Shown here piece after piece: positions 52,267-61,806 of a DNA stretch of 64,000 bases (position 1 is the first letter of the stretch; every line of letters begins with the position of its first letter). The notes under the pieces were generated by a model, which was not told the DNA's origin, searched no databases, and worked only from the letters and a program-made list of their open reading frames with translations. The translations under genes were made by a program, and so were the position numbers. Origin of the DNA: Berryella wangjianweii (lineage in GTDB: Bacteria; Actinomycetota; Coriobacteriia; Coriobacteriales; Eggerthellaceae); contig CP053716.1 in NCBI GenBank assembly GCA_013201155.1, positions 124,001 to 188,000 on the forward strand. Direction: 5' to 3'.

Positions 52267-53649
52267 ATGGACAAGATGGTTTCGATAGTGGGCGCGGGCC
52301 TTGCGGGTTCGGAGTGCGCCCTTTCCCTGGCTGAGCGAGGCATACGTGTGCGGTTGCACGAGATGCGCCCTCAGGTGAGCACTGCCGTGCACGAAACGGC
52401 CCTTTGCGCCGAGCTGGTATGCTCGAACTCGCTGAAAAGCACGAAGCCCGCCAGCGCGGCCGGGATGCTGAAGGTCGAGCTGGACGCTCTGGGCTCGCGT
52501 CTCTACGCCGTCGCACAGCGTCATCGCGTGCCGGCGGGCGGCGCGCTTGCCGTCGATCGGGTGCGCTTCTCCAAGGCCGTGGACCATGCGGTGCGCGCGC
52601 ATCCGCTGATCCAGCTGATGCCGGGCGAGGTGGAATCGCTGGCCCAGGTTGCCGCAGGTGTCGATGCGGTGGTTCTGGCCAGCGGCCCGCTTACCTCAGA
52701 TGCCCTCGCGGCCAACTTGGCGAAGGTCACGGGCGCTGGTCACCTTGCCTTCTTCGACGCCGCCGCCCCGATCGTGATGGCGGATTCGCTGGATCTTGGT
52801 CGGGTGTTTCGCCAGAGTCGCTACGAGGATGCCGCAGCGTCGCCGGATCAGGTAGGCGATTATCTGAACGCCCCGTTCTCGAAGGATGAGTACGAGCGCT
52901 TCATCGCCGAGCTGACGGATGCCGAGCGCGTGATCGCACGCGATTTCGAGACGCGGGACCTGTTCCAGGCCTGTCAGCCCATCGAGGAGATCGCCCGCAA
53001 GGGTCATGACGCCCCTCGCTTCGGCCCGTTGAAGCCTGTGGGGCTCACTGACCCGCGCACGGGTCGCAGGCCCTGGGCCGCTTTGCAGCTGCGTGCTGAA
53101 AACGCTGAGATGACCAGCTATAACCTGGTAGGGTTCCAGACGAATCTGACCTTCGGCGAGCAGCGGCGCGTGTTCAGGATGATTCCCGGCCTTGAACGGG
53201 CCGAGTTCGCGCGCTACGGGGTGATGCACCGAAACACCTTCATCGATGCGCCGCGTCTGCTGGACGCGGGTCTGCGGCTTGCGGTCGACCTCGAAGGCCT
53301 GCCGCCCGTATGGGTGGCGGGGCAGCTGGCCGGCACCGAGGGGTACTCCGAGGCCATTCGCTCGGGTCTGCACGTGGCCCTTCACGTGACGTCCTTCCTG
53401 AGCGGCGCCGATGCGCCGGTCCTGCCGCGCGAGACGGCCTTCGGGGCTCTTCTGGCCTACGCCTGCGACCCTCAGACCGTCAACTACCAGCCCATGCACG
53501 TGAACTTCGGTCTCATGCCCCCGCTTGAGCGCCCCGTGCGCAACCGCGGCGCGCGCTACGAGGCCTTCGCTGCGCGCGGGGCGGACGCGCTTGCGCGCTA
53601 CGCCGACGCCCTGCGCTCCCAGGGGCTGCTGGGCAAGGTCGCGCGATGA
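52267..53649 (+). CDS. trmFO: Methylenetetrahydrofolate-tRNA-(uracil-5)-methyltransferase
   Basis: FAD- and folate-dependent enzyme forming m5U54 in the T-loop of tRNA. The 460 residues have an N-terminal FAD motif (VSIVGAGLAGSECALSLAERG), LCAELVCSNSLKS, the catalytic DLFQACQPIEEIARKG with conserved Cys, and GQLAGTEGYSEA. It lies between dprA and a XerC-like gene. In Firmicutes topA occupies the space between dprA and trmFO; here only 9 bases separate them. The 3' end overlaps the recombinase start by four bases. Confidence 0.96.
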   Translation: MDKMVSIVGAGLAGSECALSLAERGIRVRLHEMRPQVSTAVHETALCAELVCSNSLKSTKPASAAGMLKVELDALGSRLYAVAQRHRVPAGGALAVDRVRFSKAVDHAVRAHPLIQLMPGEVESLAQVAAGVDAVVLASGPLTSDALAANLAKVTGAGHLAFFDAAAPIVMADSLDLGRVFRQSRYEDAAASPDQVGDYLNAPFSKDEYERFIAELTDAERVIARDFETRDLFQACQPIEEIARKGHDAPRFGPLKPVGLTDPRTGRRPWAALQLRAENAEMTSYNLVGFQTNLTFGEQRRVFRMIPGLERAEFARYGVMHRNTFIDAPRLLDAGLRLAVDLEGLPPVWVAGQLAGTEGYSEAIRSGLHVALHVTSFLSGADAPVLPRETAFGALLAYACDPQTVNYQPMHVNFGLMPPLERPVRNRGARYEAFAARGADALARYADALRSQGLLGKVAR

Positions 53650-54815
53650 GCCGCGCCCCCTCGTCGCCCGATGATCGGGGGATGGTCGCTCCTGCGCTTC
53701 CCACAGGCGGTCGAAGCGTGTGCTCGGCGGATGCGGGCGAGCCGAACGCGCCTGCCCTCGATGCGATGGTGCCCGCTGCGGACGGCCGCGCCCCGTCGGT
53801 GCGCGACGGCGCCGAAGCCGACGCGCCCGCGGTCGGGCCGGAGAAGCGCGCGGCGGTGCCGCTCGACCCGCCTCATCCTCGCGCGCTCTGCTCTGAGAAC
53901 TCCTTCGATTGCCTGGCCCAGGGCTACTGCGCCATGCTGTCCCGCGAGCGCACGAGGTCGGCTCACACCGTGCGCGCCGCGCGCACCGACCTCGAGGCCT
54001 ACGGGCGCTGGTGCGTGCGCGAGGGGCGCGACGTCACGTCGCTCACGCATCGTGATATCCGCTCCTACCTGGCCTTCCTTGATCAAGCGCGCTACGCACG
54101 GGCCACCATCGCCCGCGCTCTGTCCACCATCAGGGGCTTCCATCGCTGGCTGTTCGACGGGGGTCACGCCCAAAGCGATGCGGCCTCGTTCATGCAGGGC
54201 CCCCGCGCATCGCGGCATCTTCCTGCGGTGATGCGTCCCGCCCAGGCCGCGCTGCTGCTGGACGCCCATCGTGTGGACCCGCTGCCCGTCGCGCCCACGA
54301 GGGAGGAGGCGATCGCCTTGCGCGATTGGGCGATCCTGGAGTTCCTCTATGCCTCGGGCGCTCGTGTGGGAGAGGTGTCGTCTCTGCGCACGGACGCCCT
54401 TGACCTGCCTCATGGTCAGGCGAAGGTGATGGGGAAGGGGTCGAAGGAGCGCATCGTGCCCCTGCATGACCTGTGCCTCGATGCCCTGATGTCCTATCGG
54501 CGCCTCGGCCGGCCCGTGCTGGTTGCGGGACGCGACGAGCCCTGGCTGTTCCTGTCGTCCCGCGGCGGACGCATGAGCACCGATGCGCTGCGCAAGATGT
54601 TCAAGAAGGCCCTTGCCCGTGCGGGGCTTCCCGGGCACTTCTCGCCTCATGCGCTGCGGCACTCCTTCGCCACTGATGTGCTGGCGGGTGGCGCCGACCT
54701 GCGCAGCGTGCAGGAGCTGCTGGGCCATGCGTCGCTGTCCACCACGCAGGTGTACACGCATCTGACGCCCGAGGGGCTGCAGAGCGTCCATCGTCAGGCG
54801 CACCCGCGCGCGTAG
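53646..54815 (+). CDS. Tyrosine recombinase, XerC-like
   Basis: A 389-residue site-specific recombinase, likely acting at dif in chromosome dimer resolution. The catalytic residues are all present: R240 (SGARVGEV), K267 (GKGSKERIVP), H335 and R338 (HALRHSFAT), H361 (LLGHAS) and Y370 (TTQVYTHL). A SAM-like core-binding domain covers about 90-180. The first 85 residues are a low-complexity extension absent from most XerC proteins. Position after trmFO matches the codV/xerC slot of Bacillus; no hslVU or codY follows. XerC versus XerD cannot be settled here. Confidence 0.9.
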   Translation: MSRAPSSPDDRGMVAPALPTGGRSVCSADAGEPNAPALDAMVPAADGRAPSVRDGAEADAPAVGPEKRAAVPLDPPHPRALCSENSFDCLAQGYCAMLSRERTRSAHTVRAARTDLEAYGRWCVREGRDVTSLTHRDIRSYLAFLDQARYARATIARALSTIRGFHRWLFDGGHAQSDAASFMQGPRASRHLPAVMRPAQAALLLDAHRVDPLPVAPTREEAIALRDWAILEFLYASGARVGEVSSLRTDALDLPHGQAKVMGKGSKERIVPLHDLCLDALMSYRRLGRPVLVAGRDEPWLFLSSRGGRMSTDALRKMFKKALARAGLPGHFSPHALRHSFATDVLAGGADLRSVQELLGHASLSTTQVYTHLTPEGLQSVHRQAHPRA

Positions 54816-55300
54816 GGAGCCGGCCGTCTCCCGCGTCTCTTCGCTTGATGACGGGGCTGGGCGCGGCCACGACGTCGCACCGCACCGCGCCGCGCCGCAG
54901 CGCCCTGCCGATTCGCGCCGATTCGCGTCGTGCCGCAGCGTCCTGTCGTGCCGCGGTGCGCTTCGCGCCACGCGCTCCTTTCCGCATCCTTGCGATGCGG
55001 CGACACGTGGGATGAGGGCCGCTTCGTCTTGCGACCGCCCGGCCCACCTCCGCTCCACGCCGCCCTCGCGTCGTCTTGCGCGCGGGCCTCGTCGCGCTCG
55101 TCCTCCCCGTCATCTTGGATACGAAACGGCATCGGTGCCTTGAACGACGCATGGAGGGCGTTGCGGCTCCATCGAGCCTCCGGGCCCTTCGAGTAGAATT
55201 CAAATGATTTGCGCTTTTCAGCATTCCGCAGAGCAGGGACATGCGGCGCAGCTGAGTCAATCGGGCCGCAGCGGGGCTGCGGCCTGGGAAGAGGGTGAAC
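54816..55300. other. Intergenic region before uvrA
   Basis: 485 bases with no supportable gene. A GC-rich part (54880-54970) has imperfect short repeats such as GATTCGCGCC/GATTCGCGTC and GTCGTGCCGC. An A/T-richer stretch at 55190-55230 holds a TAGAAT -10-like element (55194-55199). No GAAC-n4-GTTC SOS box is visible. Confidence 0.55.
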
Positions 55301-58207
55301 ATGGGACAGCGCTTCATTCAGATCAAGGGCGCGCGTGAGCACAACCTGAAGAACGTGGACCTCGCCATTCCGCGCGACAAGCTGGTGGTGATCACCGGCT
55401 TGTCGGGCTCGGGCAAGTCGAGCCTGGCCTTCGACACCATGTACGCCGAGGGCCAGCGGCGCTACGTCGAGAGCCTGTCCAGCTACGCCCGCATGTTCCT
55501 GGGCCAGATGAGCAAGCCCGACCTCGACAGCATCGACGGGCTGTCGCCGGCGGTGTCCATCGATCAGAAGACCACCAGCCGCAACCCCCGTTCGACGGTG
55601 GGCACCACCACCGAGATCTACGACTACCTGCGTCTGCTGTTCGCCCGTGTGGGCGTGCCTCACTGCCCTGAGTGCGGGCGCGTGATCCAGCGCCAGACCA
55701 CCGACCAGGTGACCGACGACATCGTGCGCCTGGCCACCCCCGAGGCCGACCGCGCCATCATCATGGCTCCCATGGTGGAGGGCAAGAAGGGCGAGTTCAC
55801 CAAGCTTTTCGCCGACCTTCACCGCGAGGGTTTCGCGCGCGTGCGCATCGACGGCCAGATCACGCGCCTCACAGGCGAGCCGATCACCCTGAACAAGAAG
55901 ATCAAGCATTTCATCGAGGCGGTGGTGGACCGCGTCACCCTGCGCGCGTCGTCGGTGCCGCGCATCGCCGAGGCCGTCGAGCTGGCCACTCGGCTTGCCG
56001 ACGGACGCGTGCTGGTGCAGGTGCTGGGCGCGAACTCCGATGGGGACGCCCAGTCGCGCGAGACGTCGTCGGGTGCCACGGGCGGCCTGGCCGATAACGA
56101 GCACATCTTCTCGCTGGCCTTGGCCTGCCCCGAGCACGGGCACTCGCTCAGCGAGCCGCAGCCGCGCGACTTCTCGTTCAACGCCCCTTACGGCGCCTGC
56201 CCTGACTGCCTGGGTCTGGGGAGTCGTGAGGAGGTTGATCCCGACCTGGTCATCCCCGACCCCACGCTGTCGCTGGCCGAGGGTGCGGTGGCCCCTTTCA
56301 AGACAGGCAACTACTACCCGCAGGTGCTGACGGCCGTGGTGCGCCATCTGGGCGCAGACGAGACCACTCCCTGGGAGGACCTGCCCGCCAAGGTGCGTCG
56401 CGGCCTGATGGAGGGCCTTTCCGAGCGCGTGCGGGTTGACTACGTGACCGTGGACGGACGCGAGACGTACTGGTACATCGAGTGGGGCGGCATCATATCC
56501 GCAGTGGAGGACAAGCTGCGCGAGGCCGGCTCCGACCGCCAGCGCGAGAAGTACCAGGCGTACTTCTCCACGATTCCCTGCCAGTCGTGCAAGGGTCGGC
56601 GCCTGCGCCCCGAGATCTTGGCCATCACGGTGAACGACCGCTCGATCTTCGAGGTGTGCGAGATGAGCGCCCTGGACTCGCTGCGGTTCTTCGAGGGCCT
56701 GTCGTTCGAGGGCGCGCAGCAGGCAATCGCCGGCCCCATCGTGAAGGAGATCGTCGCGCGCCTGCGCTTCCTGGTGGATGTGGGCCTGGACTACCTGACG
56801 CTTGAGCGCGCCACGGCGTCGCTGTCGGGCGGAGAGGCCCAGCGCATTCGCCTGGCCACGCAGATCGGTGCGGGCCTGATGGGCGTGCTGTACATTCTCG
56901 ACGAGCCCTCGATCGGCCTGCATCAGCGTGACAACGAGCGCCTGATCGCCACGCTTCAGCACCTCCGCGACCTGGGCAACACCGTAGTGGTGGTGGAGCA
57001 CGACGAGGATACGATCCGCACGGCCGACTTCGTGGTGGACATGGGTCCCGGCGCCGGCGAGCACGGGGGCCGCGTGATCGCCGCCGGCACGCCTGCCGAG
57101 GTGGAGGCTGCCGAGGGCTCGATCACGGGCGACTACCTGAGCGGCCGACGCGCCATCGAGGTTCCCCGCGAGCGCCGCGACCCTCAGCGCGGCAGCCTGC
57201 GCCTGCTGGGCGCCAGTGAGAACAACCTGCGCGACGTGGACCTTGAGGTGCGTCTGGGGACCCTCACCGTGGTGACGGGCGTGTCAGGTTCGGGCAAGAG
57301 CTCGCTGATCACCGACACTCTGGCGCCGGTGCTGGCCAACCGCGTGAACCATGCGCGCCGGCGCACGGGCTCGTACCGCAAGGTGCAGGGCATCGAGCTG
57401 ATCGACAAGGTGATCAACATCGACCAGAGCCCCATCGGCCGCACCCCGCGATCGAATCCCGCCACCTACGTGGGTCTGTGGGACGACATCAGGGCGCTGT
57501 TCTCGTCCACCCAGGAGGCCAAGATGCGCGGCTACGCGCCCGGGCGCTTCTCGTTCAACGTGAAGGGGGGCCGCTGCGAGGCATGCAAGGGCGACGGGCA
57601 GATCAAGATCGAGATGCACTTTCTGCCCGATATCTACGTGCCGTGCGAGGCGTGCGGCGGCAAGCGCTACAACCGCGAGACGCTGCAGGTGACCTATCGC
57701 GGCAAGAGCATTTCCGACGTGCTGGACATGACGGTGGACGACGCCCTGGAGTTCTTCGCGAACATCCCGGGCATCAAGCGCAAGCTACAAACTCTCCATG
57801 ATGTCGGCTTGGGCTACATCCGTCTGGGCCAGCCCGCCACCACGCTGTCCGGCGGCGAGGCACAGCGCGTGAAGCTCTCAAGCGAACTGGACAAACGCCA
57901 GACGGGCAAGACCTTCTACATCCTGGACGAGCCGACCACCGGCCTTCACTTCGAGGATGTGCGCCAGCTTCTAGGAGTGCTGCAGCGCTTGGTTGACGCC
58001 GGCAACACGGTTCTGGTCATCGAGCACAACCTTGATGTAATAAAATCTGCCGATCGCATTGTGGATCTGGGTCCCGACGGGGGCTGCCGCGGCGGCACGA
58101 TCGTGGCAGAGGGAACGCCAGAGGATATCGCGCGCGTGCGCGAGAGCCACACGGGGCGCTTCCTGCGCCCGCTGCTCGGCATCGAGCTGGATGCGCCATC
58201 GACATAG
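55301..58207 (+). CDS. uvrA: Excinuclease ABC subunit A
   Basis: Damage-recognition ATPase of nucleotide excision repair. The 968 residues contain two ABC ATPase modules: [20 protein letters not shown] with [13 protein letters not shown] and LDEPSIGLH, then [15 protein letters not shown] with [12 protein letters not shown] and LDEPTTGLH. Zinc modules are seen as [15 protein letters not shown] and CEACKGDG...[12 protein letters not shown] 55301 follows GAAGAGGG; a GTG two codons earlier is also possible. uvrB and uvrC are not in the window, and no LexA-type operator is evident upstream. Confidence 0.98.
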   Translation: MGQRFIQIKGAREHNLKNVDLAIPRDKLVVITGLSGSGKSSLAFDTMYAEGQRRYVESLSSYARMFLGQMSKPDLDSIDGLSPAVSIDQKTTSRNPRSTVGTTTEIYDYLRLLFARVGVPHCPECGRVIQRQTTDQVTDDIVRLATPEADRAIIMAPMVEGKKGEFTKLFADLHREGFARVRIDGQITRLTGEPITLNKKIKHFIEAVVDRVTLRASSVPRIAEAVELATRLADGRVLVQVLGANSDGDAQSRETSSGATGGLADNEHIFSLALACPEHGHSLSEPQPRDFSFNAPYGACPDCLGLGSREEVDPDLVIPDPTLSLAEGAVAPFKTGNYYPQVLTAVVRHLGADETTPWEDLPAKVRRGLMEGLSERVRVDYVTVDGRETYWYIEWGGIISAVEDKLREAGSDRQREKYQAYFSTIPCQSCKGRRLRPEILAITVNDRSIFEVCEMSALDSLRFFEGLSFEGAQQAIAGPIVKEIVARLRFLVDVGLDYLTLERATASLSGGEAQRIRLATQIGAGLMGVLYILDEPSIGLHQRDNERLIATLQHLRDLGNTVVVVEHDEDTIRTADFVVDMGPGAGEHGGRVIAAGTPAEVEAAEGSITGDYLSGRRAIEVPRERRDPQRGSLRLLGASENNLRDVDLEVRLGTLTVVTGVSGSGKSSLITDTLAPVLANRVNHARRRTGSYRKVQGIELIDKVINIDQSPIGRTPRSNPATYVGLWDDIRALFSSTQEAKMRGYAPGRFSFNVKGGRCEACKGDGQIKIEMHFLPDIYVPCEACGGKRYNRETLQVTYRGKSISDVLDMTVDDALEFFANIPGIKRKLQTLHDVGLGYIRLGQPATTLSGGEAQRVKLSSELDKRQTGKTFYILDEPTTGLHFEDVRQLLGVLQRLVDAGNTVLVIEHNLDVIKSADRIVDLGPDGGCRGGTIVAEGTPEDIARVRESHTGRFLRPLLGIELDAPST

Positions 58208-58247
58208 GGGGAGGGCGCAAGGGCGCCCAGGCGCCAAGGAGGCATGC

Positions 58248-58778
58248 ATGGACATTCGCAGGGTCGGGCTTGACGAGCTGGACGAGGTGATGGACCTCTA
58301 CGATGACGGACGTCGGGCGCTTGCCGCGCTTGGCATCGACCAGTGGCAGAACGGACGACCCTCGCGTGAGATGATCGAGAGCGACATACGCAACGAGGAG
58401 CTGTTCTCGTACGACGAGGATGGCGCGCGCTTGGGCTGCATCATGCTGACCATGCGGGGCGACGAGAACTACGACTTGCTGGAAGATGGCGCATGGGAAA
58501 CCCCCGGCACTGCGTCGAGCCCCGACTACCTCACCATTCACCGAGTGGTCACCGATTCGCGCCAGGCCCGTCGTGGCGTGGCCTCGCGCATGCTCGCCGC
58601 TGCCGAGGAATACGGGCGCGTCCACGGCGCGCGTTCCGTCCGCGTTGACACGCATCCTGGCAACGTCCGCATGCAGGGGCTTCTGGCCAAGCTGGGCTAT
58701 CGGCACTGTGGCCGCTTCTTCCTTCAGAACTCCCCCGAGGCAACCACCGAGCGCTGGGCCTACGAGAAGCTGCTATAG
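58248..58778 (+). CDS. GNAT-family N-acetyltransferase
   Basis: A 176-residue acetyl-CoA-dependent acetyltransferase. It begins MDIRRVGLDELDEVMDLYDD and carries the acetyl-CoA-binding motif A as VVTDSRQARRGVASRMLAAA (Q/RxxGxG/A type with RRGVA), followed by DTHPGNVRMQGLLAKLGY, the typical C-terminal GNAT block. AAGGAGG at 58236-58242 sets the start. It follows uvrA by 40 bases and may be transcribed with it. The acceptor (amine, protein or small molecule) cannot be predicted. Confidence 0.9.
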   Translation: MDIRRVGLDELDEVMDLYDDGRRALAALGIDQWQNGRPSREMIESDIRNEELFSYDEDGARLGCIMLTMRGDENYDLLEDGAWETPGTASSPDYLTIHRVVTDSRQARRGVASRMLAAAEEYGRVHGARSVRVDTHPGNVRMQGLLAKLGYRHCGRFFLQNSPEATTERWAYEKLL

Positions 58779-58810
58779 TTGGGAGTCTGAACCCGAACCC
58801 AGGAGGCGAC

Positions 58811-59563
58811 ATGGCCGAAAAGCAGGGATGGGCCTCGTATTCGGACGCCCCGGAAATCTACCGGCAGGCACAGCGCGAGGTAGGGAGGGCCTTCGGCGCC
58901 CTTGACTTCGACGGGGCGTTCGATCGCAGCTTTCATGCCCTGGCCGAGCATGAGCGCAAGCGCGCAGATCGGGCTTCGGCTCGCGATGCCCTGACGGATC
59001 GTCGTGCGCGGCGGTTCGACGGCACGGGGCCCGCTCTGGCCGGGCGAGAGGGCGGCGCTTCCGCTGCGTTCGTCACCGACCCCGCAGCCGCTCGACCGAC
59101 GCGTCCTGCGGCGTCCCCTCCGCACGCAAGCGCCGCTGATTCGCGCCGTTCCGCACCGCGCCCCGATGCGCAGAGCGGCGTTCCTCGCCCCCTATCGTCA
59201 CTGCCGAGAGCCGATACTGCGCCGCCTCAGCACGACCAGCCCCAGAAGAAGGGTGCCATCAGCGCCTTTGCGATAATGGCGGCCGCGATGACCGCAGGTA
59301 TGGCCTCGATCGAGTATGCCAACGACAGCCTGCTTGGCGTTGGCGTATGCGCAGCGGCGCTGGCGATTCAGCTTTACCTGCTGGTGAAGCGGCTTTCGGG
59401 TGCGTCATGGCTGGCGGGGATCGTGCTGATCCTCATCCCGTTTCTCACCACCATGGTGCCGTTCGTGTCGATCGGCGACACCGTTGCGGCCTTCGAGAGC
59501 CTCGACCTTCAGCACGCGTCGATCGAGGACCTGGTTGCGCAGCTTGAGGCGGCCCTGTTGTAG
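58811..59563 (+). CDS. Uncharacterised protein with three C-terminal membrane spans
   Basis: A 250-residue protein of no recognised family. Residues 1-60 are charged and helical (YRQAQREVGRAFGALDFDGA), 60-150 form a low-complexity Ala/Pro/Ser/Arg linker, and three hydrophobic spans follow (ISAFAIMAAAMTAGMAS, LLGVGVCAAALAIQLYLLV, WLAGIVLILIPFLTTMVPFV). The end DLQHASIEDLVAQLEAALL is amphipathic. The layout suggests a tail-anchored membrane protein with a cytoplasmic N-terminal part. AGGAGG precedes the ATG 32 bases after the GNAT gene, so the two are likely co-expressed. Function unknown. Confidence 0.75.
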   Translation: MAEKQGWASYSDAPEIYRQAQREVGRAFGALDFDGAFDRSFHALAEHERKRADRASARDALTDRRARRFDGTGPALAGREGGASAAFVTDPAAARPTRPAASPPHASAADSRRSAPRPDAQSGVPRPLSSLPRADTAPPQHDQPQKKGAISAFAIMAAAMTAGMASIEYANDSLLGVGVCAAALAIQLYLLVKRLSGASWLAGIVLILIPFLTTMVPFVSIGDTVAAFESLDLQHASIEDLVAQLEAALL

Positions 59564-59591
59564 CCGTTCCCGGCACTCAGCCTTCAGCTCG

Positions 59592-59649
59592 CTTCGTCTG
59601 TGGCCGGCGGGCGAATCGGGCTTCGTCTGTGGCTGAGGGGCGAATCGGG
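59592..59649. repeat. Two-copy 29-base tandem repeat
   Basis: Units at 59592-59620 and 59621-59649 both begin CTTCGTCTGTGGC and end GCGAATCGGG, with three differences between them. They fill the convergent gap between the unknown membrane protein and the antiporter gene. Confidence 0.85.
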
Positions 59650-59652
59650 CCT

Positions 59653-61704
59653 TTACAGCTGGTTTTCCAGGTCGAGCTGCATCAGCATCACGTTCTGGCG
59701 CATCCTTCGCGCCTCGGCCAGCTTGATGCGCTTCTCCTCGTAGGCGGTTTGGATCTTCTCCATCTCGATCGCCAGGCCCAGGCGCAGCACCTCCTCCACC
59801 GAGTTCTCGCGGTTCACGAAGGCGGTGATCGTGGTGGCCGGCGTGGTCAGAGAGCGCAGGGCCGTTTGGTACTCCACCAGCAGGCCGCCGTACGTTTCGG
59901 CGTTGTAGGTGTCGTCGTGGTCGGCGCGCGACATCTCCTCTTGGATCCGCTCGACAGCGTAGCGCAGGGCCTTGACCTGAATCTCTCGACTGATGTCGGC
60001 CGAGTCGTGCACGTGCGGGCCGGGAAGGTGCGTGCGGGCCCGCAGGTAGCTGGTGCGCGCAGCCAGCACCATGCGGCGCAGGAACGTCAGTTTCGAGGTC
60101 ATGCGGTCGCTGAAGCGCTTGGTGGAATTCGCGATCTTCGCTGACCGGTTGATGAACTGGTAGCCCTCGATCAGCGGAACCTCGCCCTTGTCGATCAGGC
60201 TCCACACGTAGTCTTGCTCCCACTGCAGGGCCTTGGTGCGCAGCTCGGTGTCCGACTCTCCCTTCACGTCGCCGGCGCTCTGCGTGCGTGCGATGCGGTT
60301 GTTGTAGCGCCTGATCACCTCGGCCACGGCCTGCTGATTGGCGGCGGTTTGGCGAGCGGTCAGCTCCTGAATCACCTCGCGCATGATCTGAATGGGGTGC
60401 TCGGCCTCCTCGCGGGCGTCCTGATCGGCGTGCTCGCTGCGGGGCTTGGGCGCCAGCAGCGGCGCCACGAAGGTGGCCAGCACGATCGAGATCAAGATCA
60501 CGCCGGCGGCGATGAAGATCAGCAGGTCCCGGTTGGGGAAGCGAACCATTCCGCCGCCCTCGCTCAGCCAGGCGGGAATGGTCAGCATCACGGCCAGGGT
60601 GATCGCGCCCTTGGCTCCCGAGAACGTGGTGATGGCCGCCGAGCGCAGCTTCTTCGGCCAGCCCCAGGCTTCCTCGCGCTTGCGGTCGTCCAGCTGCTCG
60701 GCAACCATAGCCCAGATGAAGCGGGTGCCGTACATTACCAGGCTGACCAGCAGGATGTACAGGATGAGCTCGGTGTTGGTGATGGGCAGCTGCTCGGTGA
60801 AGCCTTTGAACAGGAAGTTCGGCAGCTGGGTTCCCAGCAGCACGAACACGGCGCCGTTGAGGGTGAACGACAGGGCCTTCCACACGCTTGACGACACGAT
60901 GTTCATGCGGGCGATCGAGGGGCCCAGGCTGCGCGGCGTGTACGACATGGTGATGCCGCAGGCAACCAGGCAGATGATCGCGCTGATGCCCACGGTGTCG
61001 CCCACGATGTAGGCGATGAACGGTATGAAGATCTCGAACAGCACGTGAAAGGTGGTGTTCTCCAGGCCCAGGTCGCGCACTTTGGTGATGACCAGATTGG
61101 CTATCAGGCCCACCAGCACGCCCACGGCCACGCCGCCCACGAAGTCGAGGACGAAGCCCAGCACGGCATCGGAGGGCACGAAGGCCCCGCCTACGGCCAC
61201 GGCCAGGGCGAACTGGAATGCCACCACGCCCGAGGCGTCGTTCAGCAGCGATTCGCCCATCAGGATCGACTGCTGGCGCGGCGGGATGTTGGCGTCATGC
61301 CCCAGGGCCGACACGGCGATCGCGTCGGTGGGTCCCAGCGCGGCTCCCAGGGCGAAGGCGGTCGCCAAGCCGATCGCGGGAATCAGGGCGTGCACCGACA
61401 GCCCGATGGTCACCATGCTCACCAGCACCAGCCCGATGGCGTAGGCCAAAGCCGGCCGGTGGTTGCGCCACAGCATGGTCTTGTCGATCTCGCGCGCCTC
61501 ATGGAAGATCAGGGGCGCAATGAACAGCACCAGGAATATGTTGGGCTCAAGTCCGATGGGAATTCTGCTCTGCACGGCGATGGTGACGATGCTTCCCATG
61601 GCGATCTGGATGAGGGGAAGCGAGACCTTCGGGATGAAGCGATCGACCACGGCAGAGACCAGGATGACGGCAAGGATGACAAGGCCGAGGGTGAGGGTCT
61701 CCAC
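59653..61704 (-). CDS. CPA1-family Na+(K+)/H+ antiporter
   Basis: A 683-residue membrane antiporter of the NhaP/CPA1 type for sodium or potassium versus proton exchange. The first 400 residues have about 12 spans with the ion-binding blocks FALGAALGPTDAIAVSAL and GESLLNDASGVVAFQFA (the ND pair). The C-terminal 280 residues are a soluble, helical, charged cytoplasmic domain, probably regulatory. GTG at 61702-61704 is the start, with AAAGGAG nine bases before it. It follows the NYN gene on the same strand after 102 bases. Ion preference is unknown. Confidence 0.93.
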   Translation of the reverse strand: METLTLGLVILAVILVSAVVDRFIPKVSLPLIQIAMGSIVTIAVQSRIPIGLEPNIFLVLFIAPLIFHEAREIDKTMLWRNHRPALAYAIGLVLVSMVTIGLSVHALIPAIGLATAFALGAALGPTDAIAVSALGHDANIPPRQQSILMGESLLNDASGVVAFQFALAVAVGGAFVPSDAVLGFVLDFVGGVAVGVLVGLIANLVITKVRDLGLENTTFHVLFEIFIPFIAYIVGDTVGISAIICLVACGITMSYTPRSLGPSIARMNIVSSSVWKALSFTLNGAVFVLLGTQLPNFLFKGFTEQLPITNTELILYILLVSLVMYGTRFIWAMVAEQLDDRKREEAWGWPKKLRSAAITTFSGAKGAITLAVMLTIPAWLSEGGGMVRFPNRDLLIFIAAGVILISIVLATFVAPLLAPKPRSEHADQDAREEAEHPIQIMREVIQELTARQTAANQQAVAEVIRRYNNRIARTQSAGDVKGESDTELRTKALQWEQDYVWSLIDKGEVPLIEGYQFINRSAKIANSTKRFSDRMTSKLTFLRRMVLAARTSYLRARTHLPGPHVHDSADISREIQVKALRYAVERIQEEMSRADHDDTYNAETYGGLLVEYQTALRSLTTPATTITAFVNRENSVEEVLRLGLAIEMEKIQTAYEEKRIKLAEARRMRQNVMLMQLDLENQL

Positions 61705-61806
61705 TCAGACGGGCTCCTTTCTGCGCTGATGCGCATAGTGTCGACGGCCTGGCATGACGGTAGCCGGTCGCCACGGGACGACCGGCGGTCGGCTTGATCG
61801 GGGCGC

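Noticed and set aside
53646-54815. Tyrosine recombinase as a phage or integrative-element integrase
   Set aside because: It lies in the conserved trmFO-xerC slot, overlaps trmFO by four bases, and no attachment-site duplication or mobile genes are nearby.
55190-55300. SOS (LexA) operator upstream of uvrA
   Set aside because: No GAAC-n4-GTTC or CGAAC-type palindrome is visible; only an A/T-rich patch and a lone TAGAAT.
54794-57064. A 756-residue minus-strand open frame opposite uvrA
   Set aside because: Shadow of uvrA codon bias; no recognisable domains or start signals.
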